Of a stretch of DNA of 64,000 nucleotides, positions 32,967 to 43,900 are shown in pieces. The notes beneath the pieces were generated by a model, which was not told the DNA's origin, made no database searches, and worked only from the letters and a program-made list of their open reading frames with translations. The DNA is from Rhizaria sp. SCN 62-66 (Eukaryota > Rhizaria, unplaced): NCBI GenBank assembly GCA_001724265.1, contig MEDY01000082.1, forward strand, positions 1 to 64,000. The letters run 5' to 3'. The translations under genes were made by a program, and so were the position numbers. Positions within the stretch are counted from its first letter, which is position 1; each line of letters begins with the position of its first letter.

Positions 32967-34625
32967 ATGTCGTCGTTCTGCAACTGTCTCGGCGTTGACT
33001 GGCTGCTCTGCTGCTTCGGCTGTCTCACGCTCGCGGGCTGCCGCCACCGCATCGCAGAGCGGCTTGTCTATTTCCCGCCCAAGCCCCCCATGTACATCGT
33101 TCTTAACAACAACAACAGCAACAGCAACAGCGCTGGCGCGAACGCTGAGTTGAACTCGAACGCCGCCAACGACAATGCAACCGTTAGCTGCTCCAACTCC
33201 AACGCGGTCGCCGGCCCTCAGACGTTTTGGTGCATCGATATCGATAACGACAACGAGCGCGTAGAGCCTATCAGCGAGCCCGAGGGCCGTTATGAGATGA
33301 TTCCGACGAGTATGGGCCACAAGATCGCGACTCTGTGGATCCCTTGCCACGCCGCCGTTGCCGAGGGCTGCAACCTCAACCCTAGCGGCAATAATAACAA
33401 CAACAACAGCAACGCGAATGGTGCGAGTGCGAGCGAGATTGTGAGTGCGCTTGTGACTGGCACTAAGGCCAGCGCTCAGGCTGAGGCTGAGGCGTCACTC
33501 GCCGCTGCCGCTGCCGCCGAGGACGAGAACGCCTTCGCCAACCTCACCGGTGGCAGCAACGCGGCTCCGAACGCGACCGGCAGCAAGGCGAGTAATAGCT
33601 TCTACAGCGAGGATTTCGTCAACAGCGCCAGCCCCACCACGTCCGCCAACGCCGCCGCTGCCGAGGCTGCCGCGGCCGCCGCTGCCGCCGCGACGCCGCC
33701 CCATCTGCGCCAACGCGCGCGCGTGACACTGCTGTTCAGCCACGGCAACGCCGCCGACCTCGGTGCGATGAAGCCGCAGCTGCTGCGTCTGGCGCGCCGA
33801 CTTAATGTCAACGTCTTCGCGTATGACTACAGCGGCTACGGGCTGAGCGAGGGCCGCGCGACCCCGCGCAACACGCTGGCCGACGCCGAGGCCGCGCTGC
33901 TATACTTGAAGGCCAAGTACCCGCGGTGGAGCGAAAAGGTCATCTGCTACGGCCAGTCGCTGGGCTCAGCGCCGAGCATCTACCTGGGCGCGACGCACAA
34001 GGACAAGGTCGCGGGCGTGGTAATCCACTCGGGCCTCATGTCCGCGCTGCGCTGCGTGCGGCCGAACCTCAACTCGACCTATTTCTTCGACATTTTTCCC
34101 AACGTCGATCTCGTCAAGTCTGTCGAGGCACCCTTGCTGGTGATTCATGGCGGCAAAGACCGGGACATCCCGCGCACACACGGTGAGATGCTCGTGGCCA
34201 ACGCACCGCGGCCATACAAGCCCTGGTTTGCGCCCAACGCCGGCCACAACAACGTCGAGCTCAAGTACAGCGCGCTCTATGAGGCCAAGCTGGACGAGTT
34301 CGTCGCCGACGTCGTTGCTGGCGCGGCCGCGACCCGCTTCACCAAGGCCGAGTGCGTGGCGGGCTTTGCGGACCCCGGCGCGATCGCGGTCGCCGCGGCG
34401 GCCGTGGCGGCGGCGGGCGGCCACAGCGTGCCAGGGGCCGTGGCAATGGCCACTGTGCCCACTGCTAATGCGCCTGCGAGCAACAGGACGAGTAACAGCG
34501 GCAGCAACAAGACCGGCGCTGCTGGCGCTGCTGGTGCTGGCGCTGGTGCTGCAGCTGCGACTGGCGCCGGCGCGAGCAGTAGTATTAACAGTAGTGATCA
34601 GAAGTATATTGTGACGGGCAAGTGA
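32967..34625 (+). CDS. ABHD17-like alpha/beta hydrolase (candidate protein depalmitoylase)
   Basis: Starting at ATG 32967 the protein has 552 residues and ends in TGA. I prefer this start because the N-terminus then matches the ABHD17 family: six Cys in the first 25 residues (5, 7, 15, 16, 19, 25), a palmitoylated anchor in known members, followed by RIAERLVYFPPKPP. The hydrolase fold shows LLFSHGNAADLG (oxyanion region), YDYSGYGLSEG, nucleophile Ser331 in YGQSLGSAPS, Asp398 or Asp400 in HGGKDRDIP, and His427 in NAGHNN. Known ABHD17 enzymes remove palmitate from Ras and PSD-95 at the plasma membrane. An Asn/Ala-rich insertion of roughly 100 residues lies before the catalytic core, and the C-terminus is Ala/Gly/Ser-rich. 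The frame continues open upstream, so the true N-terminus may be longer. Confidence 0.85.
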   Translation: MSSFCNCLGVDWLLCCFGCLTLAGCRHRIAERLVYFPPKPPMYIVLNNNNSNSNSAGANAELNSNAANDNATVSCSNSNAVAGPQTFWCIDIDNDNERVEPISEPEGRYEMIPTSMGHKIATLWIPCHAAVAEGCNLNPSGNNNNNNSNANGASASEIVSALVTGTKASAQAEAEASLAAAAAAEDENAFANLTGGSNAAPNATGSKASNSFYSEDFVNSASPTTSANAAAAEAAAAAAAAATPPHLRQRARVTLLFSHGNAADLGAMKPQLLRLARRLNVNVFAYDYSGYGLSEGRATPRNTLADAEAALLYLKAKYPRWSEKVICYGQSLGSAPSIYLGATHKDKVAGVVIHSGLMSALRCVRPNLNSTYFFDIFPNVDLVKSVEAPLLVIHGGKDRDIPRTHGEMLVANAPRPYKPWFAPNAGHNNVELKYSALYEAKLDEFVADVVAGAAATRFTKAECVAGFADPGAIAVAAAAVAAAGGHSVPGAVAMATVPTANAPASNRTSNSGSNKTGAAGAAGAGAGAAAATGAGASSSINSSDQKYIVTGK

Positions 34626-35737
34626 AGTTTTCGACTGCTGCTTGCAAAGCGAGCGCAAAGTAAAGCTTTTAAAATCACATGCCGAAGATAAGGAGGTCTG
34701 AGTTATTAATTAGTTGAATTTCAAGTTAGCTGTGTTTAGAGTCTATTAGTGGCGTTCAAATGGTGCTATTTCATTCGAGCCCTGATATGCCATATGCTAA
34801 GTTAAGAAGAGAGAAAGAAGAGAGAAAGAGAGTATGCTGCTTGTACTGTCTGTTGCTGCTATCCAAAGTAGTTTTGTAATTTTGTTTGAGTATGTGAGTA
34901 CTGTTTTTTTTTTGTACGTACGTTTTAAAAGTTTAGATTCACCAATTTTGTCTTTGTTTGGTTTCATTATAACCAGAGAACAATAAATTAGCCAGTTTAA
35001 ATTAGCCAAATCCAAGTATGCTTTGCATTGATGTTCTATCAGTGTATTTCGCCTATTTGAGGTCAAAAGGCAATAAACGCAATATAGCTAATCTTTTTCT
35101 TTTTTTCTTTTTATTTTGTTGTTCAATAAAGTAAAAAGTTGAGCTGTACAGAGAAAAAAAAACAGCTGGAATACGTACGTGTGTTGGACGTAAAGTTACG
35201 GCAGCAGCAGCAACAGGAATAAGCTGCAGTAGCAATACAAAACAACAACACACAGAAACTGAGATAGTAACACTATACTCGGAGTAGAAACCCCCTACAG
35301 CAGCGTAAACGAGTCCTTTGACACGTAGACCTATCTGTTTGCTAGCACTAGTACTAATGTTACCAGCAACAGTCGTAGTCTTAAAAAGACGACTCTTAAT
35401 CGCATAGTACTTCGTGCGAGTGTACGTGCTAGAGTAAGTTCCGGTGCAACTACAAAGAAACAACGATCACGACAAAACCTATCAACATTATCATCCGTAC
35501 AAAAAGTACACTCACAGATCAATAACTAACAACCAGCAACAAGAAGCAGCATTAAACGCAAGCAGCAAGCAAACAGCAAACAGCTGCAAGTTGCTATGAC
35601 TTACACACTAAAAAAATGCACGTAGCTGCGGCTAAACTTCAAGTTGCAGTGAAGCAGTCAGACTTGAAACAAGACAACATGAAGTCACACTCAAGCAAGA
35701 CGCACGCACGCAACTCGAGCAGGTACGGCTTAATTTT
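34626..35737. other. Convergent intergenic region
   Basis: AT-rich DNA between two convergent genes. Apart from a possible exon at 35179-35449 I see no gene. Around 35540-35610 there are short imperfect repeats of GCAAGCA/AACAGC type. Confidence 0.5.
35179..35449 (-). other. Possible isolated exon
   Basis: The segment is bounded by an acceptor-like TTTCTTTGTAG and a GTACGT donor, the same donor type as the confirmed introns. One frame is open through it and reads Tyr/Thr-rich (GTYSSTYTRTKYYAIKSRL) and then hydrophobic. No neighbouring exon or homology could be identified. Confidence 0.22.
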
Positions 35738-38700
35738 TTAACACTTGTTGGCGCGCGGCTTGGGGTCGAACTCGGTTGTGAGGGGCGCGCGCGTCCATTC
35801 AGAGACGCGGCCGCCTTCTTCTTCCTTGAGGGGGCAGTCCTCGTACGTCATCTGCTCCAGCTGCTTGACGAAAGCCGCCGACTGAAGCGAGGGGCGGAAG
35901 CGGTCCTTGTAGACGGCGTAGCGCTGACGCAGGATGTCCGTGTTGAGACTGGGGCCGGGGAAGTAGAACGGCATGATGCGGAGATACGCCGCAGTGTCGA
36001 CCACGTCCTGAGTCACGAAAATAACCTTGTCAATCGTCCGGCGGTTGCTGATCACATCGAGCCAGCGCCGCGCCGTCAGCGTCGCCACGTGAACGGCGTT
36101 GTAGGCAGGATAGTTCTTGCTGGCAATCGTGAGCGGCGGGATTGCGATCGTGTGCATCTGTATAGTTGATCAAAAAGCATAGCAAAGGTCCGACGAATAG
36201 AATCAAGTGAGGATTTGAAGATATAGATTAACTCAAATTACATTAATATAATTTAAAAGGGAAACTGTTTCAGAAAAGTTTGCTTAGTTTTGACGCGATT
36301 TGTTCAAGTGTGAGATATTTTGCGTACCTTATGCTTCTTGGCAAGGTCGAGCGCGCCCGTGATGCACTTCTCCATCGCGTCCTGGTCGAACGCATCTGGC
36401 ACCATTACGTGGATGACGTACTTGGCCGGCAAGTCGTAGCCGAGCGTAATCTTGCACTCTCCGACCCGCCACTTGCGGGCCGTGGCGTCCAGCTCCTGCG
36501 ACAGGCGCCCGCCCGCCGCCGCCGTGAGGGCTTTGTTGACGGAGTTCGAGAGTACCTTGTACTCGGAGACGGGGTTGACCACCGCGTCAACCTCGAGCGT
36601 GGTGAGATCGCCCTCGAACCACGAGACCAGCTTGTTGATCTCGGTGTTGGCTTCGCACGGCATGTCCTCGGGGACGAGCGGGATGTCGCGGTCACGGGCG
36701 TCCTGCCAGAGCAGCTTTAGCGCGGCGTCGCGCTTCTCTTCGTCCTTCATCAGACGCTCAGCGCTGCTCTGGCTGTTGTCCGCGGCCGCGAACTCGGTCG
36801 CTTCGTTCTCAGCCTCTTGCAGTAACACCTCGGCAAGGTCGTCGTCGTTTAGCTCCCACTTGCTGTGACCGTCACTGTCATCGCTCTTATGAGCGCTGTT
36901 GCTGTCAGCGCTGCTGCTGCTGGGGCTGTTGTTGTTGACGTGGGCGTGAGCGTTGTCGATGAGCGACTTGGCAAGGGCCGTCGTGTTGGTCGAGTTAGCG
37001 TTGTTAGAGAGAGTGGACGAGTGAGGCGACAGCATTGTGGTGTTCGTGCCGTGGGCGTTAGCGTTGGTGTTGCCGTTGTAGCCGAGAAGGCTGCTGGAGT
37101 CGACCGTGGTCACCGTGTTGTTGTTGCTGTGGCTGTTAATGTGAGTGTGTGCGCTCGTGTTGAGGATAGCGCCGTCGTAGATTTGCCCGTGGCCCCACAC
37201 AGCGCGCGCGGCAGCCACAGCGGTGTCGCCGCACTCGCTGCCACCGCTGCCCAGGTTGACACCGCCGCTGATGCCGTCGCCGCGCTCGCGCTCGCAGTCG
37301 CTGTCGCAGTCGTCGTCGTCCTGCTCGCGGCCGCAGTCGCTCTCGTCGTCGTCGTCGTCGTTGTCGTCGTCGCACTTGGCCTTGTTGCTGTGGCCGTGCG
37401 AGCCGCCCTTACTCGTCTTGACGGTCGCACCCTTAGACTTGCTGTGCGACTTAGACGCCTTGGAAGCGGCGGCAGCACTCTTATCAGTCTTCTTGCTGCT
37501 GCCGTGGCCCTTGGACTTGTGGCTGCGGCCGTTGTTGCTATGAGCAATGTTGCTGACAGTGACGTGGCCCTCAACACTCACAACGCAGTCACCGCTTGCA
37601 ATGACAGCAGCAGCAGCGCTGGCGCTAACGTCACTGCAAGCCTTGTGAGCGTTGCTGCTGTGCGGGTGCGCGTCAGAGGTGTCGACTGTGCTCGCGTTTG
37701 TGTTAGCACTGTTGTTGTTAGCAGCAATAGCGGCAGCAGCAGCGGCAGCGGCGGAAGAAGGCGACATGGCAAACGCAGTACGGCGCGCTGCCTGGCGCTT
37801 CTTGCGCGCACTTACCCGATCTAAGTACCTAGCGTCCCACGCCGCGAGCTGCTGATAGTCGTAGTAATCCTTCGCGAATCCGGGATCCCAGAAGCATTTG
37901 GTGAGGTGGTGCAGCAGTGCACGGTCAGACGGCAGCTTGTGCTTGTTATTGGTTAGGATTTCGCCCATCTCGGCCTTAAAGTCCTTGACAGCGCGCGCGC
38001 GGCGGTCGAGCTCGGACGCGTACATCGCCTCGGCCTCGGCCAAGTTGAAGTTCGATCGGCGGAGGTACGTGCGCACTGCGGTGGGATCGTAGTCCTCAAC
38101 TTGGTCCGGGTGAAAGCGGCGCAGAATGCGCGGACGCAGCTCTAGGTAGGCCTTGTCGGCGGCGAGAGAGAAAGACACGGCTGTCTCGACCTTCCACGAC
38201 GCGTCGCGCAGAAGGCGGTACGCGTCGTTGTAGCTGAGGGTCTTGGCGCCGTTGGTGCGGCGCCAGACGGTAGCGAGAACGGCGTTGAGCTTGTCGTAGA
38301 CCTCGAGGGCTTGCTCGATTGTGCGGTCGTCGTAGTGGATCATCGCGTTCTAAGCGGAAGCAAAGATGCAGGGAAAGCAAGAGTGAAGCGAGAGAGCGAG
38401 AAAGCAAACATAAATGTGCGAGATGTGAGTGTAGACTATATTTCAATTTGTAACTACCCAATTATGTTTAGGAAATATAAAGCACTTATAATTGGTTTTT
38501 TTCGCGGGCCTGCGACTTGAAGTCGCGACTTCAAGTGACTGTAGGACCTGTGTGTGAACGTACGAGTTGGTTCTCTTTGGGGTAGCCGATTGTGGGTGCA
38601 TCGGTGCGCGGGAGCTTGGCGATATGCGCCTTGAGCGCGCTGCGCCATGCCTTGAGCTTGTCCTCCTCCTTCATCTCCATCAGGAGGTACTTGGCAGCGG

Positions 38701-39525
38701 CGTGGACATCATACCGGGCGAGACCCAGCACCGCCCCAATGCGCGCGTCGTTGATCTCCCCGGCCTCCGTAGTCACGCGCGTTGCGTAGGACTCAAACTC
38801 GCCGCCAGGCACGGTTAGCACAGAAAGGCGGGAGCGTACGGAGTGAATCAGGGTCAGCTTGTGGGCACGCTGGAGCTCGTACTGGCGCTCGGCGATCTTC
38901 TCCTGCGCGTTTTGAGTGAAGTCGCCATGTCGCAGAAACGTGAAAGTGACAAAGTGTAAGTGAATTAAAAAATTAGATGATTTCAAAAGAAAAACTTGAA
39001 TAATTTATATACAGCAATGACAGAGCCTTACACGGAAATAGGTTGCCACGGCTTGGTGTTCTTAAACGAAAGTACGTACCTCGCGCAGCTGCTGCTCGAT
39101 GGTTGGCAGAGTGAGGTAGATGGCAGCATTGACCTGGATGTCCCAGGGCTTGAAGGCCGTGGCAAGAATGTACTTCTTGCCACACTTGTAACTGTGATAG
39201 AGGCGGACGAGAACAACGAGAAAGAATAAAGCAAAGGAGAGAGACAGGGAGGGAATGAAAGGGAGTTAAAGGGTGGTCAGGGGCTGGGTCAACACTTCAA
39301 GTTGATACATAAAGAAGTAAACATCACTTCCAGAGCAAAAAAAAAAATTACAATTTTTAGAAATATTAGTCGAATAAGTTTGTGTTGATAGACGTACCGG
39401 TGACGCTTGCTGTCACGGGAGGCGTATTTCTCCTTCTCCCAGATCGCCGCCACGTCGTCCTCTGTGAGGGTGTTGAAGCAGTCGTACCGCGTGTCGCGGA
39501 ACAGAGAAACCGCAACGTTCCCCAT
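35738..39525 (-). CDS. Macro-domain protein with N-myristoylation-type N-terminus (five exons)
   Basis: Exons 39525-39398, 39191-39080, 38902-38564, 38349-36328 and 36157-35738 join without frame conflict into 1006 residues ending in TAA. The start MGNVAVSLFRD fits an N-myristoylation signal (Gly2, Ser7). The N-terminal part is helical and charged (TIEQQLREEKIAERQYELQR across an exon junction). The middle is a His/Asn/Ser/Asp-rich spacer. The C-terminus is a macro domain split by the last intron: FEGDLTTLEVDAVVNPVSEY, then an alanine-glycine loop (AAAGGRLSQ), KWRVGECKITLGYDLPAKYV, and in the last exon PAYNAVHVATLTARRWLD and KVIFVTQD. Macro domains bind or hydrolyse ADP-ribose. The usual VNAAN is VNPVS here, so hydrolase activity is doubtful and binding is more likely. 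The N-terminal region is unrecognised. Confidence 0.85.
36158..36327 (-). other. Intron 4 of the macro-domain gene
   Basis: Donor GTACGC, acceptor ATACAG, 170 nt, phase 0. It splits the macro domain between KKHK and MHTIAIPPLT. Confidence 0.85.
38350..38563 (-). other. Intron 3 of the macro-domain gene
   Basis: Donor GTACGT, acceptor GCTTAG, 214 nt, phase 0. It joins PKENQL to NAMIHYDDR. Confidence 0.8.
38903..39079 (-). other. Intron 2 of the macro-domain gene
   Basis: Donor GTACGT, acceptor GCGCAG, 177 nt, phase 0. It joins EQQLRE to EKIAERQ. Confidence 0.8.
39192..39397 (-). other. Intron 1 of the macro-domain gene
   Basis: Donor GTACGT, acceptor TCACAG, 206 nt, phase 2. It joins SKRH(R) to YKCGKKY. 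Confidence 0.8.
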
Positions 39526-39526
39526 G

Positions 39527-39906
39527 CTAAATGCAGCAAAGCCAAACAACATGGTGTAATAAAGACGTTGAGTAAGTAAAAAGTTTCAAGGCGGAGCGCA
39601 AGAATGGAGGTAGCACGAACAGAAGGAGAACGAACGGCAACAAAGTCTGACTTGAACATGTTCAAACGCGCTTGCAAAATAGACCACATTTCAGTTTGAG
39701 AAGAGTAGTATAATTTACGCAATAAATGTTAAAGGCACAGAAGCTTATGATAACAAGTCGGATATCGAGTTTAAGTTTATGATCACGGAGATAGTTCTTG
39801 TGCAATGTCGGGCGTTGTTGCTGACCCGCATCACCCTCCTGAGGGTCTGACACCGAGCTCACAGTCACGACTGTGAGCAGAAAGAAGAACATACATATAT
39901 TTGCGT
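39527..39906 (-). other. Probable 5' leader intron of the macro-domain gene
   Basis: Donor GTACGC at 39906 and acceptor GCATTTAG one base before the ATG at 39525. The upstream exon has no open frame into the gene, so it would be untranslated. Confidence 0.5.
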
Positions 39907-39940
39907 ACCGTGTTTTTGCGTTGAATTTGCCCGCTTTTAA

Positions 39941-40003
39941 TTACAGTTTTTGTCGACAGTGTTTTTGTTGAGCTCTTGCTTTTTCAGAGACGTTTGCAAG
40001 CAT
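39941..40003 (-). promoter_or_regulatory. Upstream ORF of 20 codons in the probable 5' leader exon
   Basis: An ATG with 20 codons ending in TAA lies in the presumed untranslated first exon of the macro-domain gene. It could dampen translation of the main frame. It rests on the leader exon being real. Confidence 0.3.
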
Positions 40004-40972
40004 GTTGGTGCGCTGAATGCTACAAGGTTTATTCAAGTTAAAAAAAATAGCACGAGGCGGCGTTGAGCACATTAAAAGGAAAAATTCCATTAATAACATA
40101 TCAATTCCTGTTGTCAAAAAATATCAACAAATCTCAGCTTTTAGCGAATATGCTCCACATGTACCAAGTACAGTCCTTTTCAACGTCATCGTGACCGACG
40201 TCCGACTTCGAACGATATTATTATTGGCTTAAGTCAATAGAAAAAGAAGATATACGTTAGAAATATTCACAATACCTTATAATACGCACAGTGAAACACA
40301 ATACTAGTATGAATTTGGATATTATTGCATATCTCTATGTGTAAATATGTGCTGAGTAGAGCACGTCCGTACTTACTATTTGCTAGGTAGTTTACTTAAT
40401 CGAAGACATGCGGGACGCATCTGGGGTTAGAGAGAACAAGGACTACACATCTTGACAGCTTCTTCTCACTTTCAATCCCAGCCGCTCCACAGAATCCCCA
40501 GTACGATCGCGGCCTTCGTGGCTAATCTCGCCTTGGTCTTGTTCTTCTCACCACAAACGCGTTCACGAGTTATAACGCATTCATATATGGTCAGGATCAG
40601 TGCCAATCTTGACAAAAATAATATATCCAAAATAAACGCTGTCTTTATAATCAAATTTTACAAAGTTTTCTGATTTGGCTTTTAGACACATGATATTCGT
40701 TGCAAAATAATTTTAGCCACGAACGGGATTGATGACTCAGGGGCGCAACTATTATTGGGTCAGCGACTGAGCACTTTTGAAGCAAGCATTTCCATACGAG
40801 AAACCTAGTGAAGCTGCATTTACATAATATTTTCAAATGTATACAAGCACATTATACATTTTATATATTTTTTGTGTGAAAACGCTAACACGAGTCGTGA
40901 ATCATATCGTTTTGTAACATCCGCTCACAAACAGGTTTTTCGACTGAGAACGACTCACTCAAATCGTCAACA
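40004..40972. promoter_or_regulatory. Divergent intergenic region
   Basis: AT-rich DNA of nearly 1 kb between the macro-domain gene (minus) and an unrecognised gene (plus). Promoters of both are expected here. I see no coding sequence, repeat or RNA gene. Confidence 0.4.
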
Positions 40973-43900
40973 ATGGACGTTTCCGCAGCCGCCAAGGCTC
41001 TCCAAGCCGATGTCTTGCGCCTCGTAACTCCACACATTAATCCCGAGACGCGCGAGTTTATCGCCAACCTGCGTCGCGCTGCGCGCGCGGTTGAGCTCGT
41101 GCCAGCCGATGTCATCGCCACCGCGCCCAGCGTGCTTGCGCTGCCGCTTGCGCCATCTCTCAGGGACCTCTCTTCGTCCAACGCCACTCTGCGCAGGGCT
41201 AACCTGGCGCGTTTGGCGGCGTATGCGAGCATCTCTGTGCACTTGCACGAGTACATTGACGACAGCTGCTGCCGTCACTACGGGCCAGATAACGACGAGG
41301 GCTGGACCGAGAAAGACGTTGACGGCCAAGGGGAGTTCGCGTCCCTATTCAAGTTGCCCTCTGATAAAAAGAAGGACGACACAGCCACCAGTGATGATAA
41401 GCCCAAAGCTGACGCTGCAGCGGAGGTTGCTTTGGACGACAGCGACGACGATTCCAAGAAGAAGGCGGACGACATTGACAACAACACCGAGGACGCCAAT
41501 GCGAAGGACGGCGAGTCAGGCGACGCCAACATCCCGGATCTCACCACAGACCTTGCATCAACACTCAAGCTTCGTGCCAACGCTGCCTTAGAGGATGGTA
41601 ACGTCACGGCTTACTCGCAGCTGATGTTCCGCCACTGCTTCACCACATGCTTCGAGCTCTATTTTCCCAATAACAGCAACGAACACACTGCCGCTGCTGG
41701 TCGCGGTGATTTATGCACCTGCGGTCTTAACTTCTGCGGCTCATCGTCGTCCTCTTCTTCGTCCGCAGCTCCGCGCCAGACCCTGTCTTCAGTGCTGCTG
41801 CCGCTGCTGTACAGCCCGTCGCGCACCGACGCCGCGCTGGCCGCGATTGCGCTGCACGGGGTCCTGCGCGCCGCGCCCACGCTCGACGCGCGCGCGGGGC
41901 TGGCCAACGGCGTTGCGCAGGAGCTGCTCAACGTGCTGGTCGCGGTTTCCGTGGCGGCGAACCCAATCCTGGTCGACCACGCCGCGCGCGCGCTGCGGTA
42001 CAGCCTCGAGAGCAGCACGTTTGCACATCTCACCATCTTCGCGTGGCAGAGTCCTGTGCAGCTCATGTTCGACATGATGTTGGAAGAGAACTGCACCCAG
42101 GGCGGGTTTGAGACTACGTACGTAGCGCCAGAGGGCGGGTACTACAAGGGCGCAGAGGACACTGGCGACGGCGCACGGTGGCGGTCACCGCGTGATGAGA
42201 AAATCCCGCTGTATCCGAGCTCGTTCGACAACTGCTTTGAGATCAAGCTTCTCGGGTGCATTAAGACTGCACTCACGACGATTCCGAGCTTTAGCGGCAC
42301 TGGCGGCGGCCGCGACAACGCGTCCGGCTCGTTCGCATCTTCTTCCGACACGTTTGCGTTCGACCTGTTCAGCAAGGCTGTCGGATCCTTGCTCAGCGTG
42401 GTGACGGAGTCGATTGAGTGCATTAGCTCGACCATTGAAATCATGCCCCTTTTGCTTGAGCAGGCCGCTATCAGTTCGCACTACGCCATGACGCGCTGTG
42501 CTGCGTTGTTTCTCGAGATCGCACCGCTGATTCCGCGTCTTTTCTACGCCCTCGTTGGCCCGGATGTGTACGCCTATGGGTCTGCGAAGGACGATGCGAA
42601 CTCCGCCGCAAGCGAGAGTAACAGTACCGCTGGTAAGAGCGCCGGCGCTGTGGCTCTGAGCAAAGAGAAGGCAACCGAGCGTCTGCGCCGCGTGACGAAG
42701 CTTATTCGCCAGCCGATGCGCGTTCTGAACAGCTATGCGCTCCACCTTGGCATGAGCATGCCCTACGAGACGCCCTACCATAATGACAGTCTCGCGCACG
42801 GTACACGGGACAACCGCGCGCCATGGACTGTGTTCCCGGACATGGAGCCCGCGTGGAGCGCGCGCGTCCAAGCCGCCGTGGCCGCGGTCAAGCGCGGGCT
42901 GCCGCGCGCGATCGCCGCGCAGCTGGTCGCGGTGCAGCGCGAGGCAACGCAGACGCTTGCGGACCACGAGGCCGCCGTCGCAGCGTATAACGAGCTCACG
43001 GTAAAACAGGTGCAGGCGCCGGCTGCGCAAAGCGACGATAATAACAACGGCGACAATGATCGCGAGACCGTGGGTGAGAAGGCTGCGATTTCTGGCGGCG
43101 ACAATGTCAAGGATGATGACGGTTTCTATCCGGTTGACGGTGATGGTGGTGACAATGCCAAGGATGATGACGATCTCTATCCAGCTGACGGTGATGAGGA
43201 TTATAATGATGGCGAACACTTTGGCAACAACAAAGATAACGACTTCTCCAGCGTCACCATCGCGCCTGATAAGGTCTCTGATGCCTACATCTTATCCATG
43301 ACAACTGACGCGACGAAAGAGGCCGCCGCGCCCCCAGCGAGCCCGCTGGTGCAACTCCTCTTTGAGACGGTGGGCGCCCTACTTGTCTCGTTCCTACCCA
43401 TCGCAGAACTTCTGCCGCGCACTGAGTATGGCTTCTTTGTCTACTATTACGTTCTCGGCGCTGCGATGGGACAAGCCTTCAAGGTCTCCACCTTGGATGG
43501 CGCAGACTGCTTTTTCACGCGCCGCGCCGCCGTGACGCGCGGCGCGCTGGCGCTGGTAACGCGCCTCGCGTCGCCTCAAATGCTGCACATGGGCACGACA
43601 GTTACGGCCAAGGCGTTGACTTTCGTGGACGCTATTGCGGCCAGCGGCGCTCTGTACCCGGCATTGCACGGCCTGCTTAAGGACGGCGACGCGCGCGCGC
43701 TGCGGGCGTGGACGCAGGGGGGCGGGCTGATGCACAAGGGACAGATGCGCACTACTGGAGCCTACTATCCTCCCACCAACGATGAAGAGGCGAGCGAAGG
43801 AACGGACGGGACAGAGGCGATGCTTGTCTCACTGCTCTCGTGTGAAAAGCTTCCAGCTAGCGCTAAGCAGAAGGAGAGTGGCAACATCAACAACAACGAC

